The notes beneath the pieces are model-generated. The model saw only the letters and a list, made by a program, of their open reading frames with translations, searched no databases and had not been told where the DNA came from. A program made the translations under genes and the position numbers. Of a DNA stretch of 64,000 nucleotides, positions 16,509-24,961 are shown in pieces. This stretch comes from Chryseobacterium indicum (GTDB lineage Bacteria; Bacteroidota; Bacteroidia; Flavobacteriales; Weeksellaceae). The stretch lies in NCBI RefSeq assembly GCF_021504595.1, contig NZ_JACSGT010000001.1, forward strand, positions 1,426,001 through 1,490,000, written 5' to 3'. Position 1 is the stretch's first letter, and the number at the start of each line of letters is the position of its first letter.

Positions 16509-19163
16509 ATGGAAATTAAACTAAATGCTTCAAAACTAAAATGGCAAGTAAGTACAAAAGAAATAATTAAAAATATCTTCGATTTTAATTGGGGTTCTGT
16601 AATAACAGATATAGTTGATATTGAAAAGGATGAAGAATCCATTGCATTTTTACTACTATTTAACACAACTAGAAAAACAATATACGAATTACTTACAAAA
16701 TATCTTAAACAAGAACTTAGTAAGATTGAAAATTTAGGTGTAAAAAATCGTTTATTAGAACAAGAAATTAAAGAATTTTTTGAAAGTGAAATTACAATTA
16801 CAAAAGATTTTTTTTATAATGTGATTCAATATAATCCTAAATATTTAACAAAATCTTTCAGAATTTTTAAAAAATATGCTGACGAATTAGACTTAAAATT
16901 ATCATCTGATATACACTATGATTATTATGAGTTGTTCAGAGTGATACTCAACAATGAATTTCAAGGAGATAAAGACAAATATTCGAAGTTAATTCAGTAT
17001 TTTGACAATCCAATATATGAAGAAACACTAAAACAAACATTTTTATTTGACCATTATAAGATAATTGCTTCTTACTATACTTCAAGATTACAACCTGAAG
17101 TTGAAGCTGCAAAGGAGACGTTGCAAGATTTATATATTGAACCAAATTTTACTGTATTTCGAAAAAACATAATTAAGGACATTCCACAAAATTATAATTT
17201 TGAATCAATAGGTGAAAATAATATTCATAAATTCATAAATGATTATTTTTTTAAAAATTTAAAACATCCTGAGTTGAAAAGTAATTACAAAATGCTATTT
17301 CTCTTAGGACAACCTGGTCAAGGTAAAACATCATTTTCTTATAAAGTAGTAAGTGACTATATAACTTCATCTTTTGGATTGCCAGAAATTCCTATATTTT
17401 TTGTTAAAATAAGAGACTTAGTGGCTAAAGATTTTATAAATAGTCCATTTGAAGTTCTTTTTAAAAAATTTTCTTCTAATTTTAATTTTGAAAAAGAAAA
17501 AGGTATTTTAATTTTAGATGGATTAGATGAAGCCTATATGAGTGGTGGGATTTCTGATAACGATCTAAGAAATTTATATGATAGACTTAACAAGGATGGG
17601 AGTGAAAATTTAAAAATAATTTTAACCTCTAGAAAAAATTACGTTAATTTAAACGATGCTTGCGTTGATAATTCGTTAGTTATAGAATTGGCTAATTTTA
17701 CAAATAAACAAGTTATTGACTACAAAAATAAATTCTTGAAATTTTATCCGAATAATCAATTTATAAAAAAATTGGATGCGATTATTAATGAAGATAAAAA
17801 AAATAAATACAAGCATATTCAAGAATTAATCCGTCAACCAGTCATAGTATATTTTATTGCATTAGCAAATATTGATGTTGAGAGATTAAATTCAAAAGCA
17901 GCGATTTACAGTAAAATTTTTAGTTCATTATCTGAAAGAAGTTGGGATAAAAGAAAAGGACAATTGGATTTTGTTAACAAAACGTTGCCAAAACAAAAGT
18001 ATCAATATCTTTTGAGAGACTTTATTAGAAATATAGCATTCGAAATTTATCAGTCACCTAATTTATATATTACTGTAAGTAAATTGAGCAGCTTAGAAGC
18101 TACAAAAATATTCGTAAAAAAGTGTTTCGAGGAAAGTTTTGTATCAAATGAGGATAATTTTAAAAAAGTTACAAAATATTTGTTAATCAGTTTTTACTTT
18201 CAAGAATCGAAAAATTCAATAGTTGAAACAGCTATTGAATTTTTCCATAATTCTCTTTGGGAATATCTGACAGCAGAGTATATTTGGGAAAAATTTAAAG
18301 ATTTGTTTTTAACGAAAGATAGGTATGATGAATATGTTACTATAGATATTAAAGAATATTTTCATTTATTAGATAAAATTATTGGAATAAAAGAACTTTC
18401 TTATCAAGTTAAGATAAATTTAATTGATATAATTCTTAGTGAAGACGCATTTGTTCTAAGAGATTTAAAAAGACAGGCAAATAAGTTGTTTTATAGGTTG
18501 AGTGATTGTGATTTTTTATTATTTTACAATAATGAAATTAATGTTTTATCATCTAACACAAAAGCTGTAGAGATATTTGAATTATCATTCACCATTCATA
18601 ATACTTTAGATATTGCACTAAAAGAACTCACCGAAGTGAATGAAAACTTTGTGAAATTTTTTGCTTTAAATAATTTTAGATATCATCATATAGGTGGAGA
18701 AATCCAGAATATAAGTGCTTTAGCTCAAATTTTTTTGCCAAATGGTTTTAGTGTCGATATTAGTAATTGTCTATTTGAAGATCTCTTTAATCAAGAGTTT
18801 TCGAATTTTAGCTTTAATAACATTATTTTTAGAAAAGGTCAATTTAGAAATTGTTATTTCGATGAATGTAATTTTTTAAATACATACTTTGTTGAAATGA
18901 TTATTATAAAGACTACATTTATAAAAAACAATTTTATGGATTCTAAATTTCACAATGTTTCTTTTTTGTCTGTTGATACGTACAAAATATTTAGAGATAG
19001 CAATTATTTTAATTATGATTTCGAAAATGTACATGTTATTGAAGAAAATGATGAAGGTGGATGTGAAATAAAATTAAAAGATTTCTCTTTTGAAACCATT
19101 AAACAGGGCTTCTATAAAAGATTAAAATATTCAAACTCAATTCCTCAACATAGAATGGTCTAA
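16509..19163 (+). CDS. NACHT-type STAND NTPase with C-terminal pentapeptide-like repeats
   Basis: This 884-residue protein has three parts. Residues 1-~255 are helical with no recognised domain and end in LQDLYIEPNF, a phrase often just before NACHT modules. Residues ~260-600 are a NACHT ATPase: Walker A GQPGQGKTS (267-275), Walker B ILILDGLDEA (333-342, with the NACHT DGLDE acidic pair), sensor ILTSR (371-375), and FFHNSLWEYLTAEYIW (579-594), matching the FxHxSFxEYxxA motif of the NACHT winged-helix region. Residues ~753-820 show a five-residue rhythm (SNFSF NNIIF, FRNCYF, NCNFL-like) of pentapeptide repeats. Bacterial NACHT proteins include single-gene antiphage systems. Base and codon use are distinctly more AT-rich than flanking uvrA, suggesting transfer. 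No partner gene is adjacent. Confidence 0.82.
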   Translation: MEIKLNASKLKWQVSTKEIIKNIFDFNWGSVITDIVDIEKDEESIAFLLLFNTTRKTIYELLTKYLKQELSKIENLGVKNRLLEQEIKEFFESEITITKDFFYNVIQYNPKYLTKSFRIFKKYADELDLKLSSDIHYDYYELFRVILNNEFQGDKDKYSKLIQYFDNPIYEETLKQTFLFDHYKIIASYYTSRLQPEVEAAKETLQDLYIEPNFTVFRKNIIKDIPQNYNFESIGENNIHKFINDYFFKNLKHPELKSNYKMLFLLGQPGQGKTSFSYKVVSDYITSSFGLPEIPIFFVKIRDLVAKDFINSPFEVLFKKFSSNFNFEKEKGILILDGLDEAYMSGGISDNDLRNLYDRLNKDGSENLKIILTSRKNYVNLNDACVDNSLVIELANFTNKQVIDYKNKFLKFYPNNQFIKKLDAIINEDKKNKYKHIQELIRQPVIVYFIALANIDVERLNSKAAIYSKIFSSLSERSWDKRKGQLDFVNKTLPKQKYQYLLRDFIRNIAFEIYQSPNLYITVSKLSSLEATKIFVKKCFEESFVSNEDNFKKVTKYLLISFYFQESKNSIVETAIEFFHNSLWEYLTAEYIWEKFKDLFLTKDRYDEYVTIDIKEYFHLLDKIIGIKELSYQVKINLIDIILSEDAFVLRDLKRQANKLFYRLSDCDFLLFYNNEINVLSSNTKAVEIFELSFTIHNTLDIALKELTEVNENFVKFFALNNFRYHHIGGEIQNISALAQIFLPNGFSVDISNCLFEDLFNQEFSNFSFNNIIFRKGQFRNCYFDECNFLNTYFVEMIIIKTTFIKNNFMDSKFHNVSFLSVDTYKIFRDSNYFNYDFENVHVIEENDEGGCEIKLKDFSFETIKQGFYKRLKYSNSIPQHRMV

Positions 19164-19285
19164 TTTAACTCTCAATATTAAATTTTCAAAAATTTTAAAA
19201 TTTTATTCATCTGAAAACCAGTGGTTTAAATCCTAATGTTAACTCAATGTTAACTCAATGTGAAATTATTGTAAATTATTTTATA

Positions 19286-19293
19286 TATCTTTG
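19286..19293 (+). promoter_or_regulatory. -7 element TATCTTTG
   Basis: TATCTTTG matches TAnnTTTG and ends 49 bp before the ATG at 19343. Confidence 0.45.
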
Positions 19294-19342
19294 GTAAAGA
19301 AACAGTAGATAAGTTTAATATAATATTTAAAACCAAAGAGTT

Positions 19343-19747
19343 ATGAAAAATAAAATACAAATATTAATCGCTTCATTTTTTGTTTGTGGATTCATCGGAC
19401 TAATCAATACAGCAAAAGCACAAACATCTGCCAATAATACAATTGAAGAAATTCAGTTAAGCAGAAGTGAAACTTTTAACGATATAAGAACCCGTTTAAT
19501 AGAAAATTTTGACTTTTCGAATACGGATTACAAGCAGGGAACTGTAAACTCTGTTGTAAAATTTGATATTTCCAAAAACGGAAAAATCGTTAATGTTCAT
19601 TCGAATGGTGACTGTAAAAGTGTAAGCAAAGAAATTGAAACAGTTTTAAGCGAACTGGATTATAAAGTTGACCGTAAAAAGTTAAATGAAAGTATGGTTG
19701 CCTACACTTATGTAATGCCAGTAACGGTAGAAATCAACAACAGATAA
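19343..19747 (+). CDS. Small secreted protein, TonB C-terminal-like
   Basis: The 134-residue product opens with a signal peptide ending in NTAKAQ (cleavage after ~residue 26). The remaining ~108 residues include VVKFDISKNGKIVNVHSNGD and a helix SKEIETVLSEL. This resembles the single-domain TonB-C fold seen in many small periplasmic Bacteroidetes proteins (strand with FDIxxxGKI, then helix, then closing strand). It has no membrane anchor and no proline-rich linker, so it is not a normal TonB. Its role is unknown. The gene is monocistronic, with a terminator after it. Confidence 0.65.
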   Translation: MKNKIQILIASFFVCGFIGLINTAKAQTSANNTIEEIQLSRSETFNDIRTRLIENFDFSNTDYKQGTVNSVVKFDISKNGKIVNVHSNGDCKSVSKEIETVLSELDYKVDRKKLNESMVAYTYVMPVTVEINNR

Positions 19748-19769
19748 TATTCATAAAATCTTTTATACC

Positions 19770-19800
19770 AAGCCATGCAAATTCTGTATGGCTTTTTTAT
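19770..19800 (+). terminator. Hairpin terminator
   Basis: AAGCCAT (19770-19776) pairs with ATGGCTT (19788-19794), followed by TTTT-ATTTT. Confidence 0.75.
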
Positions 19801-19863
19801 TTTAAGTGTAAATAATGAAAATTTTAAACATAAAGTTGTAATAATAATTAAAAATATTCGTTT

Positions 19864-19871
19864 TATATTTG
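19864..19871 (+). promoter_or_regulatory. -7 element TATATTTG of the GG-leader peptide gene
   Basis: This is an exact consensus element ending 20 bp before the ATG at 19892. A TTG at 19836-19838 lies 25 bp upstream, slightly long for a -33 box. Confidence 0.55.
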
Positions 19872-19891
19872 AATCACAAAATTAAAACAAT

Positions 19892-20026
19892 ATGAAAAAT
19901 TTAAAGAAGCTAAGCAAGACAGATCTGAAATCAGTATATGGCGGACAGCCGAAACAATACTGTGTTTACTGTGAAAGGCTCAACAAAGTTGTTTGCAGTG
20001 AAGTTCCGATTGCTCAATGTCCTTAA
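19892..20026 (+). CDS. Double-glycine-leader, cysteine-rich peptide (bacteriocin-like)
   Basis: The ATG at 19892 gives 44 codons. The leader MKNLKKLSKTDLKSVYGG (residues 1-18) has the LSKxDLKxxxGG pattern recognised by C39-peptidase ABC exporters in Bacteroidetes. The core is 26 residues with four cysteines (24, 27, 35, 43), in the order CVYC, then single Cys, then Cys-Pro at the end. The gene has its own promoter and terminator, which argues that it is real although very short. No exporter or modifying enzyme lies nearby, so maturation proteins must be encoded elsewhere. It could be a bacteriocin, a signalling peptide or a disulfide-bonded secreted peptide. Confidence 0.8.
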   Translation: MKNLKKLSKTDLKSVYGGQPKQYCVYCERLNKVVCSEVPIAQCP

Positions 20027-20035
20027 CAAATTCAG

Positions 20036-20061
20036 ACCGCTTTATTAAGGCGGTTTTTTTA
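20036..20061 (+). terminator. Terminator of the GG-leader peptide gene
   Basis: ACCGC (20036-20040) pairs with GCGGT (20050-20054), extended by inner A-T pairs and followed by a T-run. Confidence 0.75.
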
Positions 20062-20079
20062 TGCTTCAAATATTTTTAA

Positions 20080-20180
20080 TACAAAGTTCGCAACAGTTGT
20101 TTTGAAATTTTTAAAAATATTTTTTGTTCGCAAAGGTACTTCGAAAAGCTCGGCATAAACAATTCACTCATTAAATGATA
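20080..20180. repeat. Degenerate solitary copy of the 297-bp element arm
   Basis: GTTCGCAAAGGTACTTCG, AAGCTCGGCATAAACAATTC and ACTCATTAAATGATAG follow the same order as in the tandem units at 2951-4440, with many substitutions. It is a dispersed, decayed relative about 16 kb from the array. Confidence 0.7.
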
Positions 20181-20236
20181 GTTGAGTTTATCTAAACTTT
20201 TTATTTCCAACTTCTCAAACAGACCGTAAAAATTTA

Positions 20237-20244
20237 TACATTTG
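20237..20244 (+). promoter_or_regulatory. -7 element TACATTTG
   Basis: TACATTTG matches the consensus and ends 20 bp before the GTG start at 20265. Confidence 0.5.
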
Positions 20245-20264
20245 ACAGTATAATAAAAACTGTT

Positions 20265-20777
20265 GTGAATCCCATTTTAGATGTCGTTCTGCGCTCTCTT
20301 TGTGTTTATCTTTTCATGGTGATCGGAATCCGTGTTTTCGGGAAAAATCAGCTTTCGCAGCTTAATGCGGGAGATGTAGTCTTACTGCTTTTAATTTCTA
20401 ATGCTGTGCAGAATGCCATGGTAGGACAGGATACTTCGCTTCAGGGAGGACTGATTGCCGCTCTGGTTCTTTTTGCGGCTAATTTCACCTTAAAAAGAAT
20501 CATGTTCAGAAGTCCTTCTTTTAAAAGTTTTATGGAAGAAGATCCCGTTATACTTATCAAAGATGGCGTTGTTGACGAAAAAGCTTTAAATAAAGTAAAA
20601 ATAACTTCGGATGAGCTGGAAGAAGCGGTAAGAGAACATGGTGTCGGAGGTTTCGATGAGGTAAGACTTGCTGTACTGGAAGTGGATGGAAACATCAGTG
20701 TGGTTTCCGAGGATAATAAAAGCAAACAGACGCATTATTCAAGAATTAAAAGAAAAAACAAACGAAAATATCATTAG
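20265..20777 (+). CDS. DUF421 domain-containing membrane protein (YetF-like)
   Basis: The 170-residue product begins at a GTG, MNPILDVVLRSLCVYLFMVI, and the well-placed -7 element upstream supports that start. Two or three N-terminal membrane helices are followed by the DUF421 phrase FGKNQLSQLNAGDVVLLLLI and SNAVQNAMVG. The cytoplasmic domain carries DPVILIKDGVVDEKALNKVK, then HGVGGFDEVRLAVLEVDGNI, both diagnostic of the family. Function is not established; Bacillus relatives are linked to spore germination and envelope properties. The GNAT gene starts 2 bp after its stop, so the two form an operon. Confidence 0.88.
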   Translation: MNPILDVVLRSLCVYLFMVIGIRVFGKNQLSQLNAGDVVLLLLISNAVQNAMVGQDTSLQGGLIAALVLFAANFTLKRIMFRSPSFKSFMEEDPVILIKDGVVDEKALNKVKITSDELEEAVREHGVGGFDEVRLAVLEVDGNISVVSEDNKSKQTHYSRIKRKNKRKYH

Positions 20778-20779
20778 CC

Positions 20780-21274
20780 ATGAACTACGAGCTTAGAGAA
20801 ATGCTTCCGAAAGACGAGATCAGAGTGTTAGAAATTTTCAGACAGGGAATTGAAGGCGGAAAATCGACCTTCGAAACAACTGTTCCTACTGCTGAAGCGT
20901 GGAATATGGATTATTACAACGACTGCCGATGGGTTTTGGAAAATGAAAGAAATGAAGTTGTTGGCTGGTGTGCGCTGAAGCCGGTAAGCAAAAGAGAAAG
21001 TTATAAAGGCGTTGCAGAAGTAAGTGTTTATTTTGATAATGAGTATCAGGGAAAAGGTTTAGGATCTGTTTTGCTGAAAAAGATGATTCTGGACAGTGAA
21101 GATCATGGGTTCTGGACTCTGCAGGTGAATATATTTCCGGAAAATGAAGGTGCGCTGAAAGCACATCAGAAAAATGGTTTCAGAATCGTAGGAACGAGAA
21201 AGAAAATAGGAAAGCTGAATGGCGGGTGGAAAGATGTAATTATGCTTGAAAGAAGAAGCGAGGTAATATTTTAA
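20780..21274 (+). CDS. GNAT-family N-acetyltransferase (phosphinothricin acetyltransferase-like)
   Basis: The 164-residue protein has the GNAT core: VAEVSVYFDNEYQGKGLGS (~residues 76-94) contains the acetyl-CoA-binding Q-x-x-G-x-G/A pattern (QGKGLG), preceded by the strand VVGWCALKPVS. The GKSTFETTVPTAEAW opening and the NGFRIVGTRKKIGKLNGGW ending resemble the PAT/MddA group, which acetylates small amines such as phosphinothricin or methionine derivatives. The true substrate is unknown. It is translationally linked to the DUF421 gene. Confidence 0.85.
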   Translation: MNYELREMLPKDEIRVLEIFRQGIEGGKSTFETTVPTAEAWNMDYYNDCRWVLENERNEVVGWCALKPVSKRESYKGVAEVSVYFDNEYQGKGLGSVLLKKMILDSEDHGFWTLQVNIFPENEGALKAHQKNGFRIVGTRKKIGKLNGGWKDVIMLERRSEVIF

Positions 21275-21381
21275 CATAAAAAGTAATAAACTTTCTTAAA
21301 TATTTACATAAAAATAAGAAAAACCGATTATTGGCATCCGGATTGTAATTTTTCATGATGTAATTTGAAAAATATATATTT

Positions 21382-21678
21382 ATGAAGATGCTGACTAAAA
21401 TTTTGGGAGTATTCCTAATCGTTTTTTCCTTTGTCTTGTATAGCGCCGCACCTTTGCAGAGAGGTCACGGTCACGGAAGAGGACATGGTTATGGACACGG
21501 TCCTAAAAAACATTATTACAAAGGTCCACACAGAATGTATTACAGAACCGTAGTGTATCAAAGACCTCCGAAACGTTATTATAAAAAGCATTATTACAGA
21601 CCTGTAAGAAGGGTATATTATGCTCCAACACCGCAAAGAGTATATCCGGCAAGACCTGTAGTAATTGTTAATTTATAA
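21382..21678 (+). CDS. Small exported His/Gly/Tyr-rich basic protein
   Basis: The 98-residue product has a signal peptide (residues ~1-23, KILGVFLIVFSFVLYSAA) and then an unusual low-complexity sequence. A GHGHGRGHGYGHG block (residues ~28-40) is followed by a Tyr/Arg/Pro/Lys-rich stretch with repeated YY pairs (HYYK, MYYR, RYYK, HYYR, VYY). The His-Gly block could bind metal ions. I do not recognise a family; similar small YXPRP-rich exported proteins occur across Flavobacteriia. It is monocistronic and followed by a hairpin terminator. Confidence 0.65.
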   Translation: MKMLTKILGVFLIVFSFVLYSAAPLQRGHGHGRGHGYGHGPKKHYYKGPHRMYYRTVVYQRPPKRYYKKHYYRPVRRVYYAPTPQRVYPARPVVIVNL

Positions 21679-21687
21679 ATAGAATAT

Positions 21688-21717
21688 AAGCATTGAAGAA
21701 ATTCAGTGCTTTTTTTG
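21688..21717 (+). terminator. Hairpin terminator
   Basis: AAGCATTGAA (21688-21697) pairs with TTCAGTGCTT (21702-21711) with a GAAA loop, followed by a T-run. Confidence 0.8.
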
Positions 21718-21790
21718 TTAGTTACCATGCAGATTTGGTTTCTGAATATCAATTTATAAATAAGGATTTTTAATAATTTATTTACATACA

Positions 21791-21825
21791 AAAGGCTGTA
21801 TCACTATCGGTACAGCCTTTTTATT
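21791..21825. terminator. Second hairpin terminator
   Basis: AAAGGCTGTA (21791-21800) pairs perfectly with TACAGCCTTT (21811-21820), followed by T-rich DNA. It separates the convergent small exported gene and the DUF4286 gene. Confidence 0.75.
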
Positions 21826-21834
21826 TTATTAAAT

Positions 21835-21876
21835 CTCACTCTCACTCTCAACCTTAATCTCAACCTTAATCTTAAT
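21835..21876. repeat. Seven-unit 6-bp-period spacer repeat
   Basis: From 21835 the DNA reads in hexamers CTCACT, CTCACT, CTCAAC, CTTAAT, CTCAAC, CTTAAT, CTTAAT. It ends just before the stop codon of the minus-strand DUF4286 gene. Confidence 0.65.
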
Positions 21877-21879
21877 AAT

Positions 21880-22194
21880 TTAAAGCCTCGATTTCTTAGG
21901 ATTAAGAAAAGTATTGAAAATCATAACTTCCTGTCCGAATTTTGCTTCAATTCTTTCAGCAATATTTTCCATTTCGCTTTTGATGAAATCTTCTCTCAGC
22001 TCGTCATTATCAAAAATAAGCAGAAGATTATAGTTTTTGCCTTCTTCAATATAATCACTGTGTACTTCAGAAAGGATATATTGATTAACGTCCATCAGAT
22101 TTTCCGTCATTAAAACCAAAGTTTCATCCATGTAATTTTCCCAGGCTTCAAGATTATTTTTTGTGCAGTGGAACGTTATGCTTAATATGCTCAT
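21880..22194 (-). CDS. DUF4286 family protein
   Basis: The 104-residue protein starts MSILSITFHCTKNNLEAWEN and has the DUF4286 layout: a ferredoxin-like/ABM-like alpha-beta domain with a VNQYILSEVHSDYIEEGKNY middle and a LLIFDNDELREDFIKSEM strand-helix unit. No catalytic residues are known. The family is almost restricted to Bacteroidetes, where it often sits near DNA metabolism genes; here gyrA is divergent upstream. The role is unknown. Confidence 0.75.
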   Translation of the reverse strand: MSILSITFHCTKNNLEAWENYMDETLVLMTENLMDVNQYILSEVHSDYIEEGKNYNLLLIFDNDELREDFIKSEMENIAERIEAKFGQEVMIFNTFLNPKKSRL

Positions 22195-22341
22195 ATTTTA
22201 TGAATTTTTAAGATTCTATAGATAAATTTTACCGCAAAAATCGGCAAATTTTTCGTAAATTAGCCCGTTAATAAAAATACAAAAAAAATAATTTTCAGAC
22301 GTATAGCTAAGGGTCTGACTATCATTATAATAAAATTGTTT

Positions 22342-24933
22342 ATGCAAAAAGAAGGAGAAAGACTGATTCCTATCAACATTGTTGATGAAATGAAGTCATC
22401 TTATATCGATTATTCGATGTCGGTTATCGTTTCCAGAGCGTTGCCGGATGTAAGAGATGGCTTGAAACCCGTTCATAGAAGAGTACTTTACGGTATGTAT
22501 GGATTAGGGGTTTTTTCTAATCGAAAGTATTTAAAATCTGCGAGAATTGTTGGAGACGTTTTAGGTAAATATCACCCGCACGGAGACTCCTCTGTATACG
22601 ATGCAATGGTAAGAATGGCTCAGGACTGGAGCTTGCGTTATCCGCAGGTAGACGGACAGGGGAACTTCGGTTCCATGGACGGAGATCCGCCTGCAGCAAT
22701 GCGTTACACCGAGGCAAGATTGAAAAAAATCTCTGATGAGGTTCTTTCGGATCTGGATAAGGAAACGGTAGATTTTCAGAATAACTTCGACGACAGTTTA
22801 CAGGAACCGACGGTTTTACCTTCAAAAATTCCGAATCTTTTAGTCAACGGAACTTCCGGTATCGCAGTAGGAATGGCTACGAATATGGCTCCGCACAATT
22901 TATCGGAAGCTGTAGATGCAATCTGCGCTTATATCGACAACAGAGAAATCTCAATTGACGAATTAATGCAGCACATTATTGCTCCGGATTTTCCTACAGG
23001 GGGAATTATCTACGGATACGACGGCGTAAGAGATGCGTTCCATACAGGCCGCGGAAGAGTAGTTCTGAGAGCAAAAGTAGCTTTTGAAGAAATCGGAAAC
23101 AGAAATGCAATCATTGTAAACGAAGTGCCTTATCAGGTAAACAAAGCGGAGATGATTGCAAGAACTGCGGAACTGGTAAAAGAAGAAAAAATTCCGGGAA
23201 TTTACGAAATCAGAGACGAATCGGACAGAAGAGGACTTCGTATTGTTTATGAGCTTAAAAATGATGCGATCCCGAATGTTGTTCTGAACTTACTTTATAA
23301 ATATACAGCGCTTCAAACCTCTTTCAGTGTAAACAATATTGCATTGGTTCACGGAAGACCGGAGCAGCTTAACTTAAAAGACATCATTCATCATTTCGTA
23401 GAGCACAGACATGAAGTTATCGTAAGAAGAACTCAGTTTGAGCTTAGAAAAGCAAAAGAAAGAGCGCACATTCTTGAAGGTTTCATGAAAGTGATCGGTT
23501 CTCAGGATTCTTTGGATAAAGCGATTTCAATCATCCGTCACTCTGCCAATCCGCAGGCTGCGAAAGAAGGATTGATCGAAGCTTTTGAACTTTCTGAAAT
23601 TCAGGCTCAGGCAATTCTTGATTTACGTCTTGCACGTTTAACAGGAATGGAGCTTGATAAGATCCGTGATGAATATGATGCCATCATGAAAGAAATTGCA
23701 GATCTGGAAGATATTCTGGCAAACGAACCAAGAAGATTCCAGATCATCAAAGACGAATTAATTGAAGTTAAAGAAAAATACGGAGACGAAAGAAGAACCG
23801 AAATCGATTATTCAGGAGGGGAAATGTCTATCGAAGATATTATTCCGAACGAATCTGTGGTTCTTACCATTTCCCACGCAGGATACATTAAGAGAACTTC
23901 TCTTTCTGAATACAAAATCCAAAGCAGAGGCGGTGTAGGAAACAAAGCAGCAACCACAAGAGATGCAGACTTCCTTGAATATATTGTTTCGGCAACCAAC
24001 CACCAATACATGCTCTTCTTTACCGAAAAAGGAAGATGTTACTGGTTAAGAGTATTTGAAATTCCGGAAGGCTCCAAAACAGCAAAAGGAAGAGCGGTAC
24101 AGAACTTAATTAACATTGAACCGGACGATAAGATCAAAGCTTACATCAGAACCAACAACTTAAAAGATTCTGAATATGTAAACCAGATGAGCGTTGTGAT
24201 GGTAACGAAAAACGGGACCATTAAGAAAACTTCACTTGAAGCATATTCAAGACCGAGAGTAAACGGGGTAAATGCTATTGAGATCAGAGACAATGACCAA
24301 TTGTTAGGTGCTTATTTAACGAATGGTACTTCACAGATCATGATTGCTACCAAAAACGGTAAATGTATCCGTTTCCCTGAAGAAAAAGTAAGAGAAGTAG
24401 GAAGAGGATCGATCGGTGTTCGTGGTATTGCCATGGATGAAGACGATGAAGCAATCGGTATGATTGTTGTAAATGATGTGGAAAAAGAAACCGTACTCGT
24501 AGTGTCTGAAAAAGGATACGGAAAGAGAACTGCGGTAGAAGATTACAGAATTACCAATAGAGGAGGAAAAGGAGTTATCACGCTGAATATTACTGAAAAA
24601 ACAGGTAATCTTATTGCTATTCAGAACGTAACGGATGAAGACGGATTAATGATCATTAACAAATCGGGAGTTGCCATCAGAATGGGAATGGACGAAATGA
24701 GAGTGATGGGTAGAAATACACAGGGTGTAAGACTGATTAATCTTAAAAAGAATGACGAAATTGCTGCTATTGCAAAAGTAGAAATGGATAAAGATGTGGA
24801 AGACGATTCTGAAGAAAACGAAGAAGGAGCTGTAGGATCGCTATTTGATAACCAGGAAAACAATACAGAAACACCTCAGGCGGAAAACGAAAATCCGGCA
24901 GAAGGAAATGAGAATTCTGAATCTGAAGAATAA
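22342..24933 (+). CDS. gyrA: DNA gyrase subunit A
   Basis: Starting at the ATG at 22342 (an in-frame TTG lies 6 bp earlier), the 863-residue protein carries the type IIA topoisomerase breakage-reunion domain. With this start, the catalytic tyrosine in [10 protein letters not shown] is Tyr122 and the quinolone-region residues in [11 protein letters not shown] are Ser83 and Asp87, the same numbers as in E. coli; both are wild-type. The C-terminal domain has imperfect GyrA boxes (QSRGGVG near ~530, TNRGGKG near ~740), then a highly acidic tail of ~45 residues. It introduces negative supercoils together with GyrB. Confidence 0.96.
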   Translation: MQKEGERLIPINIVDEMKSSYIDYSMSVIVSRALPDVRDGLKPVHRRVLYGMYGLGVFSNRKYLKSARIVGDVLGKYHPHGDSSVYDAMVRMAQDWSLRYPQVDGQGNFGSMDGDPPAAMRYTEARLKKISDEVLSDLDKETVDFQNNFDDSLQEPTVLPSKIPNLLVNGTSGIAVGMATNMAPHNLSEAVDAICAYIDNREISIDELMQHIIAPDFPTGGIIYGYDGVRDAFHTGRGRVVLRAKVAFEEIGNRNAIIVNEVPYQVNKAEMIARTAELVKEEKIPGIYEIRDESDRRGLRIVYELKNDAIPNVVLNLLYKYTALQTSFSVNNIALVHGRPEQLNLKDIIHHFVEHRHEVIVRRTQFELRKAKERAHILEGFMKVIGSQDSLDKAISIIRHSANPQAAKEGLIEAFELSEIQAQAILDLRLARLTGMELDKIRDEYDAIMKEIADLEDILANEPRRFQIIKDELIEVKEKYGDERRTEIDYSGGEMSIEDIIPNESVVLTISHAGYIKRTSLSEYKIQSRGGVGNKAATTRDADFLEYIVSATNHQYMLFFTEKGRCYWLRVFEIPEGSKTAKGRAVQNLINIEPDDKIKAYIRTNNLKDSEYVNQMSVVMVTKNGTIKKTSLEAYSRPRVNGVNAIEIRDNDQLLGAYLTNGTSQIMIATKNGKCIRFPEEKVREVGRGSIGVRGIAMDEDDEAIGMIVVNDVEKETVLVVSEKGYGKRTAVEDYRITNRGGKGVITLNITEKTGNLIAIQNVTDEDGLMIINKSGVAIRMGMDEMRVMGRNTQGVRLINLKKNDEIAAIAKVEMDKDVEDDSEENEEGAVGSLFDNQENNTETPQAENENPAEGNENSESEE

Positions 24934-24961
24934 TATTGTACAATTAATATAAATAGTGATT

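Noticed and set aside
22576..22602. Quinolone resistance mutation in gyrA
   Set aside because: Ser83 and Asp87 are both wild-type.
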